The notes below the pieces were generated by a model. That model was not told the origin of the DNA. It did not search any database and was given only the letters and a program-made list of their open reading frames with translations. Positions 45,740-54,257 of a stretch of 64,000 nt of DNA are shown in pieces (within the stretch, counting starts at the first letter, position 1; every line of letters begins with the position of its first letter). The position numbers were made by a program, and so were the translations under genes. The DNA lies in contig NZ_ML137196.1 in the NCBI RefSeq assembly GCF_004011805.1, forward strand, positions 186,001 through 250,000, in the 5' to 3' direction. This stretch comes from Piscinibacter defluvii (lineage in GTDB: Bacteria > Pseudomonadota > Gammaproteobacteria > Burkholderiales > Burkholderiaceae_C).

Positions 45740-45770
45740 GTTCAGCCGTTCATGCGCTTTTCGGCTGAAC
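45740..45770. promoter_or_regulatory. 9-bp inverted repeat in an AT-rich gap before the kinase gene
   Basis: GTTCAGCCG (45740-45748) and CGGCTGAAC (45762-45770) are exact reverse complements with a 13-base gap. ATTTTTATCATTTT follows on the plus strand. Read on the plus strand it looks like an intrinsic terminator, but no plus-strand gene ends here. On the minus strand it lies between purT and the kinase and could be an operator or an mRNA hairpin. Confidence 0.45.
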
Positions 45771-45800
45771 ATTTTTATCATTTTCGGCAATTTGTCGGAC

Positions 45801-47015
45801 TCAGACCGCCCGGGGACGGACCAGCGCCGCGGCCTGCTTCGCCCTCGTCCGCGCCCGTTCGACGTCTGCGTCGTGCGCCAGCGCCACGCCCATGCGCCGC
45901 TTCGTGAAGCTCTCCGGCTTGCCGAACAGACGGAGCTCGGTGCCCGGCACCTGCAGGGCCGCGGCGACGCCGTCGAACACGATGCCGCGCGCCTCGACAC
46001 CGCCGTAGATGACGGCGCTGGCGCCCGGGCTCTTCAGCGTGGTGTCCACCGGCAGGCCGAGGATGGCGCGCGCGTGCAGCTCGAACTCGTTCTGCCACTG
46101 GGTGGCCATGGTCACCATGCCGGTGTCGTGCGGGCGCGGCGAGACCTCGCTGAACCAGACCTGGTCGCCCTTGACGAACAGCTCGACGCCGAACAGGCCC
46201 AGCCCGCCCAGGTTGCCGGTGACGGCCTCGGCGATCTCGCGCGAGCGCTCCAGCGCGGCGCTCGACATCGGGTGCGGCTGCCAGCTCTCGACATAGTCGC
46301 CGCTCACCTGGATGTGGCCGATCGGCTCGCAAAACGAGGTCTCGATGTGGCCGCGCGCGTCGGCATGGCGCACGGTGAGCTGGGTGATCTCGTAGTCGAA
46401 GTCGATGAAGCCCTCGACGATCACCCGGCCATGGCTGACGCGCCCGCCGGCCATCGCGTAGTCCCAGGCCTTCTTCACGTCGGCCGGGCCGTCGATCTTG
46501 CTCTGGCCCTTACCGGAGCTGCTCATCACCGGCTTGACGATGCACGGATAGCCGATCCCCTTCCCGTCCGCGCCGTCGATCGCCGCCTGCAGCTCGGCCA
46601 GCGAATCGCAGAACCTGTAGGGGCTGGTGGACAGGCCGAGCGTCTCGGCGGCGAGGCGGCGGATGCCTTCGCGGTCCATCGTCAGGCGCGCCGCGCGGGC
46701 GGTCGGGATCACGCGCACCAGGCCCTGCGCCTCGAGCTCCTCGAGCACCGGCGTGGCGATCGCCTCGATCTCGGGCACCACCAGCATCGGCCGTTCGGCC
46801 TCGATCAGCGCCTTCAGCTGCGCCGGGTCGCTCATCGTGATCACGCGTGCGTGGTGCGCCACCTGGTGGCCCGGCGCATTGGCATAACGGTCCACCGCGA
46901 TCGTCTCCACGCCCAGGCGCTGCAGCGCGATCAGCACCTCCTTGCCCAGCTCGCCGCTGCCCAGCAGCATCACGCGGGTGGCGGTGGGCGAGAGCGGGGT
47001 TCCGAGCGTGGTCAT
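45801..47015 (-). CDS. purT: Formate-dependent phosphoribosylglycinamide formyltransferase
   Basis: 404 residues of the ATP-grasp superfamily. The N-terminal PreATP-grasp domain has [21 protein letters not shown], cited from [10 protein letters not shown]. The ATP-binding loop SSSGKGQS follows, and the metal-binding [15 protein letters not shown] is in the ATP-grasp core. PurT formylates GAR with formate and ATP in purine synthesis, in parallel with folate-dependent PurN. The ATG at 47015 gives MTTLGTPL. It is divergent from the XRE-like gene (86 bp). Confidence 0.95.
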   Translation of the reverse strand: MTTLGTPLSPTATRVMLLGSGELGKEVLIALQRLGVETIAVDRYANAPGHQVAHHARVITMSDPAQLKALIEAERPMLVVPEIEAIATPVLEELEAQGLVRVIPTARAARLTMDREGIRRLAAETLGLSTSPYRFCDSLAELQAAIDGADGKGIGYPCIVKPVMSSSGKGQSKIDGPADVKKAWDYAMAGGRVSHGRVIVEGFIDFDYEITQLTVRHADARGHIETSFCEPIGHIQVSGDYVESWQPHPMSSAALERSREIAEAVTGNLGGLGLFGVELFVKGDQVWFSEVSPRPHDTGMVTMATQWQNEFELHARAILGLPVDTTLKSPGASAVIYGGVEARGIVFDGVAAALQVPGTELRLFGKPESFTKRRMGVALAHDADVERARTRAKQAAALVRPRAV

Positions 47016-47101
47016 GAGCGGTTCCTGATACGGCGGGCGGCCGGCATTGTCTCGCGCCGGGACGGCGCCTTGGCCGGTCAACGCAGCTTTATCATCCGGG
47101 C

Positions 47102-47671
47102 ATGTCCTCCGCCACGCGCGACGTCGCGCAGATCCGCCTCGACAACGCGCTGCTGCTGTTCGACGAGTTCGTGCGCGCCACCGTCAAGCACCCCGACGCG
47201 GCGACGCTGCGCGGCCTGGAGCGACGTTTCGCCGAGCGCCTGCAGATCCAGCCGAGCTACTGGAGCCAGATCAAGGCGCGCTCGCGCCAGATCGGCGAAC
47301 GCCTGGCGCGCCAGTTCGAGGTGCTGACGCACAAGCCGCCGGGCTGGATGGACCAGCCGCACGCCGGCCCCGACGCCGCCCCGCGTGCGTCCCCCGAGGA
47401 GCCGGCGCACGGCCTGCCGCAGGACGACGACGAACGTTTCATCGTCGGCCTGGTGCTGACCTACTACCGGCGCCACCCGCAACGCGCCCGCACCCGGCTG
47501 CTGGACCTGCTCGGCGAGGTGCTCGCGCCGCCTCCGCCGGCCGCGCCGCCGACGCCCGCCGCCCCCGGCCGCGGCGCCGGCGCCGCGCCGAAGCCCCCGG
47601 CGCCGGAGGACGACGCCTCGCTGTGGGGCCGCGTCGGGGCCGGCGTCGCACCGCTCAAGCGCAAGCGCTGA
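47102..47671 (+). CDS. XRE-like helix-turn-helix protein
   Basis: 189 residues. An N-terminal helical region (1-30) precedes a segment [32 protein letters not shown] with the spacing of a lambda-repressor-like HTH (about 41-72). The segment KPPGWMD follows, a sequence often seen after the HTH in phage-type repressors. The C-terminal half is a Pro/Ala linker and a basic end. A TATCAT -10-like box ends 6 bases before the ATG, so the mRNA may be leaderless. It is divergent from purT. Target genes unknown. Confidence 0.65.
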   Translation: MSSATRDVAQIRLDNALLLFDEFVRATVKHPDAATLRGLERRFAERLQIQPSYWSQIKARSRQIGERLARQFEVLTHKPPGWMDQPHAGPDAAPRASPEEPAHGLPQDDDERFIVGLVLTYYRRHPQRARTRLLDLLGEVLAPPPPAAPPTPAAPGRGAGAAPKPPAPEDDASLWGRVGAGVAPLKRKR

Positions 47672-47697
47672 GCGGGAGGCCCCTAAGGCAAGGGGTC

Positions 47698-47725
47698 TTG
47701 CCAAAGATAATGAAGCGTTTATCAT
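47698..47725 (+). promoter_or_regulatory. Sigma-70-like promoter for a structured leader
   Basis: TTGCCA (47698-47703) and TATCAT (47720-47725) are separated by 16 bp. A GATAA...TTATC inverted repeat (47706-47723) overlaps the spacer and -10 and could be a regulator site. Transcription would start near 47732, about 220 nt before the next annotated gene. Confidence 0.5.
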
Positions 47726-47777
47726 GTGCGCAAGTCGCTTCCGGCGACGAGGCCCATCCATCCACTTTCTGCGCCCG

Positions 47778-47861
47778 ATGACCCGCCCGCTGTTCCCGTC
47801 GTGCCCGACCGCGCTGCCTCTCACAGGCGCGCGCCAGCGTTCCGGTCCGCGCACCGGCTGA
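47778..47861 (+). CDS. Possible 27-residue leader peptide
   Basis: ATG at 47778 reads MTRPLFPSCPTALPLTGARQ and ends RSGPRTG before a TGA at 47859-47861, 22 bases ahead of the terminator stem. No clear Shine-Dalgarno and no run of a single amino acid, so an attenuation role is speculative. Chance frame is the alternative. Confidence 0.2.
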   Translation: MTRPLFPSCPTALPLTGARQRSGPRTG

Positions 47862-47883
47862 GCGAATCCTCCGCTCGCCGTGC

Positions 47884-47922
47884 ACGGCCCGGGTCGCGTC
47901 AGCACCCGGGCCGTCGTGTTTT
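47884..47922 (+). terminator. Strong intrinsic terminator in a leader
   Basis: ACGGCCCGGGT (47884-47894) and ACCCGGGCCGT (47904-47914) form a perfect 11-bp stem with a 9-base loop, then CGTGTTTT. This is the best Rho-independent terminator in the window. It lies upstream of the small gene at 47950, whose start follows by 27 bases, so read-through would be required to express that gene from the promoter at 47698. Confidence 0.7.
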
Positions 47923-47949
47923 CAGGCGCCCCTTTCCGGAGACCCGCTG

Positions 47950-48108
47950 ATGAAGATCACCGTCAAGACCCTCAAGCCGCGCAATCCGATGGTGGCGCCC
48001 GCGCAGTTCCGCCGCGCCGGATCGCACCAGCCGGACAGCCGCTTCGCCCGCCGCCGCGGGCGCGACGAGCTGCGCGCCGAACTGCACCGACTGAAACACA
48101 GCCCCTGA
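47950..48108 (+). CDS. Small basic conserved hypothetical protein
   Basis: 52 residues, highly basic: starts MKITVKTLKPRNPMVAPAQF and ends RAELHRLKHSP. The KTLKPRNPxV start recalls short basic proteins found in other Burkholderiales, but I know no function. TCCGGAGAC precedes the ATG, a good ribosome-binding site. It lies just behind an intrinsic terminator. Too short for domain assignment; nucleic-acid binding is possible from the charge. Confidence 0.6.
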   Translation: MKITVKTLKPRNPMVAPAQFRRAGSHQPDSRFARRRGRDELRAELHRLKHSP

Positions 48109-48156
48109 ACCTGCCGCGGCCCCGCCATGACGAGGGCCGCGACCGTGGAGAAGACC

Positions 48157-48417
48157 ATGTCGAGCCTGAAAGTCCCCCGCTGGAGCGCCGCTGTCGAGCC
48201 GCGCCCGGCGTCCGTCTGGCCCCGCCGCGCCGCCGCGGCCGTGCTGCGCGCCGCGAGCGCCGCACTGGCCCGCCTGGCACGCCGGCTGGCCGCCCCGCGC
48301 CGGCCGGTCCGCGGCCCGGCGCAGCTGGAGTTCTACGCCGAGGCCGGCGCGCCCGAGGGTGCGCTGTACCTCGACGGCGAGCTCGTCGGCTGGCTGCCCG
48401 GCGTGCAGCGCCTGTGA
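48157..48417 (+). CDS. Small hypothetical protein
   Basis: 86 residues from the ATG at 48157, which has GTGGAGAAG upstream; an ATG at 48127 would add 10 residues. The N-terminal half is Ala/Arg/Pro-rich and amphipathic. The C-terminal half reads QLEFYAEAGAPEGALYLDGE and ends LVGWLPGVQRL, a pattern of short strands around a Gly turn that may be a small beta fold. It follows the 52-residue gene by 48 bp and is convergent with an aldo/keto reductase gene. Confidence 0.5.
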   Translation: MSSLKVPRWSAAVEPRPASVWPRRAAAAVLRAASAALARLARRLAAPRRPVRGPAQLEFYAEAGAPEGALYLDGELVGWLPGVQRL

Positions 48418-48430
48418 TGCTCGCGCCGCG

Positions 48431-49285
48431 TCACACCATCGCGAGCGGCCCGCGCGCCCGCGGTGGCGGGAACAGCCTGTCGAGCTCGTGCCGGACGGCC
48501 TCGTCCAGCACGAGCTCGGCGGCCGCCCGGTTCTCGCGCAGGTGCGTCTCGCGCACCGCCTTCGGAATCGCCATCACGCCGGGCTGGTGCAGCACCCAGG
48601 CCAGCCCGAGCTGGGCGGGGCTGACCCCGAGCCGCTGCGCCGGCGCCACGAGCCGCGCGTCGGCCGCCAGGGCGCCCTGGTCGATCGGGCAATAGGCCAT
48701 CAGCGGCATGCCGCGTGCGCGCAGCCAGGGCAGCAGCGCGACCCCGGCGCCACGCTCGCCGAGCGAGAAATACACCTGGTCCGCCGCACAGGCGTCGCCC
48801 TGCGGCACGCCGACCAGTTCTTCCATGTCCTCCAGGTCGAAGTTGCTCACGCCCCAGGCCCCGATGTGGCCGCGCGCGCGCAGCTGCTCGAAGGCCTCGA
48901 CGGTCTCGCCCAGAGGATGGGCGCCGCGCCAGTGCAGCAGGTAGAGGTCGATGCGGTCGAACCCGAGCCGCTTGCGGCTGCGCTCGCAGGCCGCCGGCAC
49001 GCCACGCCGGCTGGCGTTGTGCGGGTAGACCTTGCTGACGACGAACACGTCCTCGCGGGCCACGACGCCCGCGCGCAGCGCGTCGGCCAGCGCGACACCG
49101 ACCACCCGCTCCGCGCCGCCCTCGCCGTACATCTCGGCCGTGTCGATGACGCGGTAGCCGAGCTCGAGCGCGAGCCGCACGGCGGCGATCTCGGCGCCGC
49201 CCGTGCGCGCGGATTCGCCCATGCGCCAGGTGCCCAGGCCGAGGGCCGGGCGGGTCGATCCGTCGGGGAAGGTCACGTGCTGCAT
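48431..49285 (-). CDS. Aldo/keto reductase family protein
   Basis: 284 residues, (alpha/beta)8 barrel. The conserved GLGTWRMGE start, catalytic Asp-Tyr pair in DTAEMYGEG (about 48-56), a Lys in VVSKVYPHN (about 85) and His in LYLLHWRG (about 117) form the AKR tetrad. Near the end, IPKAVRETHLREN binds the NADP phosphate. Such enzymes reduce carbonyls such as methylglyoxal or diketogluconate with NADPH. It is divergent from the ABC importer genes (53 bp). Confidence 0.93.
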   Translation of the reverse strand: MQHVTFPDGSTRPALGLGTWRMGESARTGGAEIAAVRLALELGYRVIDTAEMYGEGGAERVVGVALADALRAGVVAREDVFVVSKVYPHNASRRGVPAACERSRKRLGFDRIDLYLLHWRGAHPLGETVEAFEQLRARGHIGAWGVSNFDLEDMEELVGVPQGDACAADQVYFSLGERGAGVALLPWLRARGMPLMAYCPIDQGALAADARLVAPAQRLGVSPAQLGLAWVLHQPGVMAIPKAVRETHLRENRAAAELVLDEAVRHELDRLFPPPRARGPLAMV

Positions 49286-49338
49286 GGCGCTTGCTTCTGC
49301 CGCGATACTGCATGGTAGTCACCCGGGAGAGGATCGCG

Positions 49339-50100
49339 ATGTCGGTGCTGGAGCTGGAAGGAGTCGAGAAGCGCTTCGGCAACGGCCTGCTCGCCTTGCA
49401 GGGCACGACGCTGTCGGTGGCGGCCGGCGAGTTCGTCACCATCCTCGGCCCCTCGGGCTGCGGCAAGAGCACGGTGCTCAAGCTTGCGGCCGGGCTCGAG
49501 CCGGTCAGCGCCGGCCGCATCGATGCCCCCGCGCTGCGCGACCGGCGCAGCGCACAGACCGCCTACGTGTTCCAGGAACCCACGCTGATGCCCTGGGCCA
49601 GCGTGTTCGACAACGTCTGGCTGCCGCTGCGCCTGGCCGGCATGGGCCGGGATGCGGCGCACGACCGCATCGAGCGGGCGCTGAACTCGGTCGGGCTGTT
49701 GGACTTCGCGTCCGCCTTCCCGGGCGAGCTGTCGGGCGGCATGAAGATGCGTGTGTCGATCGCCCGCGCGCTGGTGACCGAGCCGCTGCTGCTGCTGATG
49801 GACGAGCCTTTCGCCGCGCTGGACGAGATCACGCGCCAGAAGCTCAACGCCGACCTGCTCGCCTCCTGGCAGTCGAAGGACCTGGCCACGCTGTTCGTCA
49901 CCCACAGCGTGTACGAGTCGGTATTCCTGAGCCAGCGCGTGCTGGTGATGAGCGCGCGGCCCGGACACATCATCGCCGAGCTGGCGATCGACGAGCCCTA
50001 CCCGCGTACGCCGGCCTTCCGCACCTCGCCGGCCTACCTGGCGCACTGTCGCACGCTGACCGACGCGCTCGAGGCGGCCCACGTGCCGCAGGCCGCATGA
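49339..50100 (+). CDS. ABC importer ATP-binding protein (SsuB/TauB/ThiZ-like)
   Basis: 253 residues. Walker A GPSGCGKST, Q-loop VFQEPTLMPW, signature LSGGMKMRVSIARA, Walker B LLLMDEPFAALD and switch His in VTHSVYESV are intact. The EPTLMPW block places it with nitrate/sulfonate/taurine/pyrimidine importers. The ATG at 49339 follows GGGAGAGG. The stop overlaps the permease start (ATGA), and a substrate-binding gene follows. Confidence 0.92.
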   Translation: MSVLELEGVEKRFGNGLLALQGTTLSVAAGEFVTILGPSGCGKSTVLKLAAGLEPVSAGRIDAPALRDRRSAQTAYVFQEPTLMPWASVFDNVWLPLRLAGMGRDAAHDRIERALNSVGLLDFASAFPGELSGGMKMRVSIARALVTEPLLLLMDEPFAALDEITRQKLNADLLASWQSKDLATLFVTHSVYESVFLSQRVLVMSARPGHIIAELAIDEPYPRTPAFRTSPAYLAHCRTLTDALEAAHVPQAA

Positions 50101-50870
50101 AGCGCGGTGCCTTGCCGCTGCTGACGCTGCTCGGCCTGCTGCTCGCCTGGGAGGCGCTGGTGCGGCTGGCCAAGATTCCGCACTACACGCTGCCCGCGCC
50201 GACGCTGGTGCTGCAGACGCTGGCCGCGAACTTCGGCTCGCTGGCCGGCAGCTGGTGGTTCACGCTGAAGATCACCTTCGGCGCGCTGGCGCTGGCCTGC
50301 GCCGGCGGGGTGGCGATCGCGGCCGTGTTCGCGCTGTCGCGGCCGGTCGAGACGGCGCTGTTCCCGATCGCGGTGATCCTGCAGGTGACGCCGATCGTCG
50401 CGATCGCACCGCTGATCCTGATCTACGTGGAGAGCACCACGGCCGCGCTGCTGCTGTGCACCTGGATCGTCGCGTTCTTCCCGATCCTGTCGAACACCGT
50501 GGTCGGCCTGCGCGCGGCCGACCCGAACCTGCGCGACCTGTACCGCCTCTACCGCGCCACGCCCTGGCAGCGCCTGCGCCTGCTGCTGGTGCCCAGCGCA
50601 CTGCCCTACTTCGTGGCCGGGCTGAAGATCTCCGGCGGGCTGAGCCTGATCGGCGCGGTGACGGCCGAGATGGTGGCCGGCGCGGCCGGGCGCGAGACGG
50701 GCCTGGCCTCGCGCATCCTCGAGGCCAGCTTCCGCACCGAGACGCCGAAGATGTTCGCCGCGCTGTTGCTGCTGGTGGCCACCGGGGTGCTGATCTTCTG
50801 GGGCTTCAACGGCCTCTCGCGCCTGCTGCTCGGGCGGTGGCATGCTTCGGAGCAGACCCTTCACGACTAG
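50097..50870 (+). CDS. ABC importer permease (SsuC/TauC/ThiX-like)
   Basis: 257 residues with about six membrane helices and the EAA-type coupling loop near 140-160 (LRAADPNLRDLYRLYRATPW, cited from DLYRLYRATPWQRL). It belongs to the BPD_transp_1 family and forms the membrane channel for the ATPase encoded upstream. Start overlaps the ATPase stop at 50097-50100; the binding-protein gene begins 9 bp after the stop. Confidence 0.92.
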   Translation: MKRGALPLLTLLGLLLAWEALVRLAKIPHYTLPAPTLVLQTLAANFGSLAGSWWFTLKITFGALALACAGGVAIAAVFALSRPVETALFPIAVILQVTPIVAIAPLILIYVESTTAALLLCTWIVAFFPILSNTVVGLRAADPNLRDLYRLYRATPWQRLRLLLVPSALPYFVAGLKISGGLSLIGAVTAEMVAGAAGRETGLASRILEASFRTETPKMFAALLLLVATGVLIFWGFNGLSRLLLGRWHASEQTLHD

Positions 50871-50879
50871 GAGCCGGCC

Positions 50880-51890
50880 ATGACCCAGCGCACCCTCTCC
50901 CTACTCGCGGCCCTGCTGTGCGCCGCCTCGGCCCAGGCCGAGGACAAGGTGGTGTTTGCCACCAACTGGAAGGCGCAGGCCGCGCACGGCGGCTTCTACC
51001 AGGCGCTGGCCGACGGCACGTACAGGAAGTACGGCCTGGACGTGACCATCCAGCCCGGCGGCCCGCAGGTCAACAACCGGCCCCTGTTGCCGGCTGGCCG
51101 CATCCACTTCCTGATGACGGGCAACCTGCTGCACAACTTCGACAACGCCAAGAACGGCGTGCCGACGGTCGTCGTCGCGGCCATGTTCCAGAAGGACCCG
51201 CAGGCGCTGATCGCCCACCCCGGCCAGGGCTACGAGAAGTTCGAGGCGCTGAAGAACGCCCCGACCGCCCTGATCGCCAAGGACGGCCAGTTCTCCTGGT
51301 GGCAGTGGCTGAAGGTGACGCACGGCTTCAAGGACGAGGCGCTCAAGCCCTACAACTACAACCTCGGCCCCTTCCTCGCCAACCCGAAGGCGATCCAGCA
51401 GGGCTACTCGGTGGCCGAGCCGATCTACGTCGAGAACCAGGGCAAGTTCAAGCCGGTGGTGCACCTGCTGGCCGACCACGGCTTCTCGACCTACTCCACC
51501 GTGATCGAGGCGCGCACGGAGACCGTGAAGAACCAGCCGGACCTGGTGCAGCGCTTCGTCGATGCCTCCATCCTCGGCTGGGTCAACTACCTGTACGGCA
51601 ACCGCCGGGCGGCCAACGCGCTGATGATCAAGGACAACCCCGAGATGACCGAGGCCGAGCTCGAGGCCTCGACGGCGCTGATGAAGCAGCAGGGCATCGT
51701 CGACTCGGGCGAATCGCTGGCCAACGGCATCGGCGCGATGAACGCCGGCCGGGTGAAGGACTTCTACGAGCAGATGGTCAAGGCCGGCCTGTACAAGCCG
51801 GGCGAGGTCGACCTGGCCAAGGTCGCCACCTACCAGTTCGTCAACAGGAAGGTCGGCCTCGACGTGAAGGCGACGCTGGGCGGGAAGTGA
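50880..51890 (+). CDS. NMT1/THI5-like periplasmic substrate-binding protein
   Basis: 336 residues. A Sec signal peptide (1-20, cleavage after AQA) precedes a two-lobe binding protein: TNWKAQAAHGGFYQALADG at about 29-47, an NNRPLLPAGRIHFLMTGNLL segment, and QQGYSVAEPIYVENQG in lobe two, each cited in part. NMT1/THI5-like proteins bind pyrimidine-type thiamin precursors, riboflavin-related flavins, sulfonates or similar small molecules. No thiamin, flavin or sulfonate genes are adjacent and no TPP or FMN riboswitch was seen, so the ligand is open. Confidence 0.88.
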   Translation: MTQRTLSLLAALLCAASAQAEDKVVFATNWKAQAAHGGFYQALADGTYRKYGLDVTIQPGGPQVNNRPLLPAGRIHFLMTGNLLHNFDNAKNGVPTVVVAAMFQKDPQALIAHPGQGYEKFEALKNAPTALIAKDGQFSWWQWLKVTHGFKDEALKPYNYNLGPFLANPKAIQQGYSVAEPIYVENQGKFKPVVHLLADHGFSTYSTVIEARTETVKNQPDLVQRFVDASILGWVNYLYGNRRAANALMIKDNPEMTEAELEASTALMKQQGIVDSGESLANGIGAMNAGRVKDFYEQMVKAGLYKPGEVDLAKVATYQFVNRKVGLDVKATLGGK

Positions 51891-51958
51891 GTCAACGCTC
51901 AAGTCGGCGCCGAGCGCGCCGATAACCCGGTCACGCCAACCTCCACGAGAGGTTCACC

Positions 51959-52798
51959 ATGCCGGATGCCACGCTCGACCTGACCGCCCCGCTGCCCGAC
52001 CTGGGTGCCTGGGTGGCGCGCTTTCGCGGCGCCGAGATCCCGGTGCTGGCGCAGACCGCCGAGGCCCTGGAGGCGATGCGCGCCAATGAAGACGGCGTGG
52101 ACGCCAACCAGATCGGCGAGATGGTCGCGGTCGACCCGCTGATGACGCTGAAGGTGCTGGCCCATGCCGCCGCGCACCGCCCGGCGCGTGTGGTGACCGA
52201 CACCGAGACCGTCACCGCCGCACTGGTGATGATGGGCATCGGGCCCTTCTTCCGCGCCTTCGGGCCGCAGCGTTCGATCGACGAGCACCTGGCCGGCCGG
52301 CTCGAGGCCCTGCAGGGGCTCGACGAGGTGATCCGCCGCGCGCACCGCGGCGCCACCTTCGGGCTCGCCTTCGCGGTGCACCGCATGGACCCGGACGCGG
52401 CGGTGATTCACGAGGCCGCGCTGCTGCACGACTTCGCCGAGATGCTGCTGTGGTGCCATGCGCCGGCGCTGGCGCTGCGCATCCGGGAGGCCCAGCTGGC
52501 CGACCCCGGTCTGCGCTCAAGCGAGATCCAGCGTCGGCTGCTGAACATCGAGCTGCCCGACCTGCAGCAGGCGCTGATGAAGGCCTGGCACCTGCCCGAG
52601 CTGCTGGTGCGCATCAGCGACGACCGGCATGCCGAGCAGGCCAGCGTGCGCAACGTGCTGCTGGCGGTGCGCCTGGCGCGCCACACCGCGCGCGGCTGGG
52701 ACAACGCCGCGCTGCCCGACGACGTGGCCGACATCGCCGCGCTGCTGAACCTGGCGCCGCCGGCCGCGCTGCAGCTGCTGCGCAGCATCGAGAACTGA
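51959..52798 (+). CDS. HDOD-domain signalling protein
   Basis: 279 residues, nearly all an HDOD domain: FRGAEIPVLAQTAEALEAM at the start, MVAVDPLMTLKVLAHAA in the core, and ALLHDFAEMLLWCHAP where an HD-GYP phosphodiesterase would have its metal motif. HDOD proteins lack catalytic metal ligands and act as regulatory scaffolds, often near c-di-GMP proteins; a GGDEF-EAL gene lies 1.5 kb downstream. No membrane segment. Confidence 0.88.
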   Translation: MPDATLDLTAPLPDLGAWVARFRGAEIPVLAQTAEALEAMRANEDGVDANQIGEMVAVDPLMTLKVLAHAAAHRPARVVTDTETVTAALVMMGIGPFFRAFGPQRSIDEHLAGRLEALQGLDEVIRRAHRGATFGLAFAVHRMDPDAAVIHEAALLHDFAEMLLWCHAPALALRIREAQLADPGLRSSEIQRRLLNIELPDLQQALMKAWHLPELLVRISDDRHAEQASVRNVLLAVRLARHTARGWDNAALPDDVADIAALLNLAPPAALQLLRSIEN

Positions 52799-52930
52799 TC
52801 CCGCGGCGCGTGGCGCGGCCGCGCCGTGCGCGCCAGCTTGTCACACGGCGCCCCCCGCGGGGGTGGATGATGTGCGCCGCGCGCGACAGAGTTCGCGCCG
52901 CGTCCCATCACTCGCCCCGGAGGGCCCCCC

Positions 52931-53743
52931 ATGGACATGGCATCGATCCAGAACTTCCTGTCGACCACCGCGCTCGACCTGGGCCTCAGGGTCCTGGCCG
53001 CGATCGCGTTCTGGGTCGTCGGCCGCTGGCTGATCGGCCGGGTCATCGCGCTGATGCGCGCCGGCATGGACCGCAACAACGTCGACCCGACGCTGACCAA
53101 GTACCTCGGCTCGATCGTCGCCATCGCGCTGAACATCGCGCTGGTGCTGGGCATCCTCGGCTACTTCGGCATCCAGACCACCTCGTTCGCCGCCATGCTC
53201 GCTGGCGCCGGCGTGGCGATCGGCGCGGCCTGGAGCGGGATGCTCGGCAACTTCGCCGCCGGCGCCTTCATGCTGATCCTGCGCCCGTTCAAGGTGGGCG
53301 ATTTCGTCAGCGTCGGCGGCATCACCGGCACCGTGCACGAGCTGGGCCTGTTCGGCACCACCCTCGTCACGCCGGACAACGTGCTGACCCTGCTGGGCAA
53401 CGGCAAGATCTTCGGCGACACGATCCAGAACTTCTCCGCCCTGCCGGCTCGGCGGGTCGAACGCACCGCGCAACTGGCCGGCAGCGTCGACCCGCTGGAC
53501 GCCATCGAGCGCTTCAAGACGGCGCTGGCGACCATCCCCAACGTCGTCGCCGACCCCGCCCCGGAAGTCAACCTGCTGGACATGAACCTGAACGGCCCGG
53601 TGATCTCGGTGCGGCCGTACACCCACACCGCCCACTACTGGCAGGTCTACTTCGACACCAATGCGGCGATCGTGCGGGTCTGCAAGGAGGCCGGCTGGCC
53701 CGCGCCGACCCCGACGCAAGTCACGCGGATCGTGAATGCGTGA
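52931..53743 (+). CDS. MscS-family small-conductance mechanosensitive channel
   Basis: 270 residues. Three membrane helices are at about 15-40, 60-82 and 85-115. The third is the pore-lining helix with Ala/Gly-rich GAGVAIGAAWSGMLGNFAAG. The cytoplasmic beta domain starts LRPFKVGDFVSVGG, and an alpha/beta end follows. The channel opens under membrane tension in hypo-osmotic shock. GGAGGG precedes the ATG at 52931. Confidence 0.94.
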   Translation: MDMASIQNFLSTTALDLGLRVLAAIAFWVVGRWLIGRVIALMRAGMDRNNVDPTLTKYLGSIVAIALNIALVLGILGYFGIQTTSFAAMLAGAGVAIGAAWSGMLGNFAAGAFMLILRPFKVGDFVSVGGITGTVHELGLFGTTLVTPDNVLTLLGNGKIFGDTIQNFSALPARRVERTAQLAGSVDPLDAIERFKTALATIPNVVADPAPEVNLLDMNLNGPVISVRPYTHTAHYWQVYFDTNAAIVRVCKEAGWPAPTPTQVTRIVNA

Positions 53744-53788
53744 GGTGCGCCGGGCTCAACCCGGCGCGGGCGCGGCCGACAACTTGTC

Positions 53789-54250
53789 GTGGCCACGCTC
53801 AGAAAGTCCTGCCGAGGAACCGGCTTCACGCTGATCGAGATGCTGATCGCCCTGGTGCTCGCCGGGGTGATCACCGCCATCGCCCTGCCGGCCTACAGCA
53901 GGCACGTGAATCGAGGGCGCACGGCGAAAGCGATCGCTGACATCAAGTCGATCGAGATGGGCCTGGAGCGGTTCATGACCGCGCGCGGGCGCTACCCGGC
54001 CAGCCTGGCCGAGGCCGGCATCACGCTCACCGACCCCTGGGGCCGGGCCTACCGCTACCTGAACATGGAAGGCGCCAAGGTCGGCCAGGTTCGCAAGGAC
54101 CGCTCGCTGCACCCGCTGAACACCGACTACGACCTGTACAGCGTCGGGCCGGACGGCAAGAGCGCGACGCCGCTGACCGCGGCCATCAGCCGCGACGACA
54201 TCGTCCGGGCCCGCAACGGCTCGTTCGTCGGCCCGGCGAAGGACTACTGA
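53789..54250 (+). CDS. Orphan GspG-like pseudopilin
   Basis: 153 residues. A type III (prepilin) signal RGTGFTLIEMLIALVLAG has Gly before Phe and Glu5 of the mature protein, then an N-terminal hydrophobic helix (about 13-35). A globular part has the GspG-like pattern RYPASLAEAGITLTDPWGRAYRYL and DYDLYSVGPDGK (Ca-site loop). Major pseudopilins build the short pilus of type II secretion. No other gsp genes are here, so it is an orphan. The start is a GTG at 53789. Confidence 0.85.
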   Translation: MATLRKSCRGTGFTLIEMLIALVLAGVITAIALPAYSRHVNRGRTAKAIADIKSIEMGLERFMTARGRYPASLAEAGITLTDPWGRAYRYLNMEGAKVGQVRKDRSLHPLNTDYDLYSVGPDGKSATPLTAAISRDDIVRARNGSFVGPAKDY

Positions 54251-54257
54251 GCTCGCC

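Larger units (their letters stand above)
47732..47922 (+). ncRNA. Candidate leader RNA or small RNA ending at an intrinsic terminator
   Basis: The roughly 190-nt interval between a good promoter and a strong terminator holds no recognised gene except a 27-codon frame. It could be an independent small RNA or an attenuating leader of the two small genes downstream. No known RNA family was recognised. Ends are inferred from the promoter and terminator. Confidence 0.35.
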
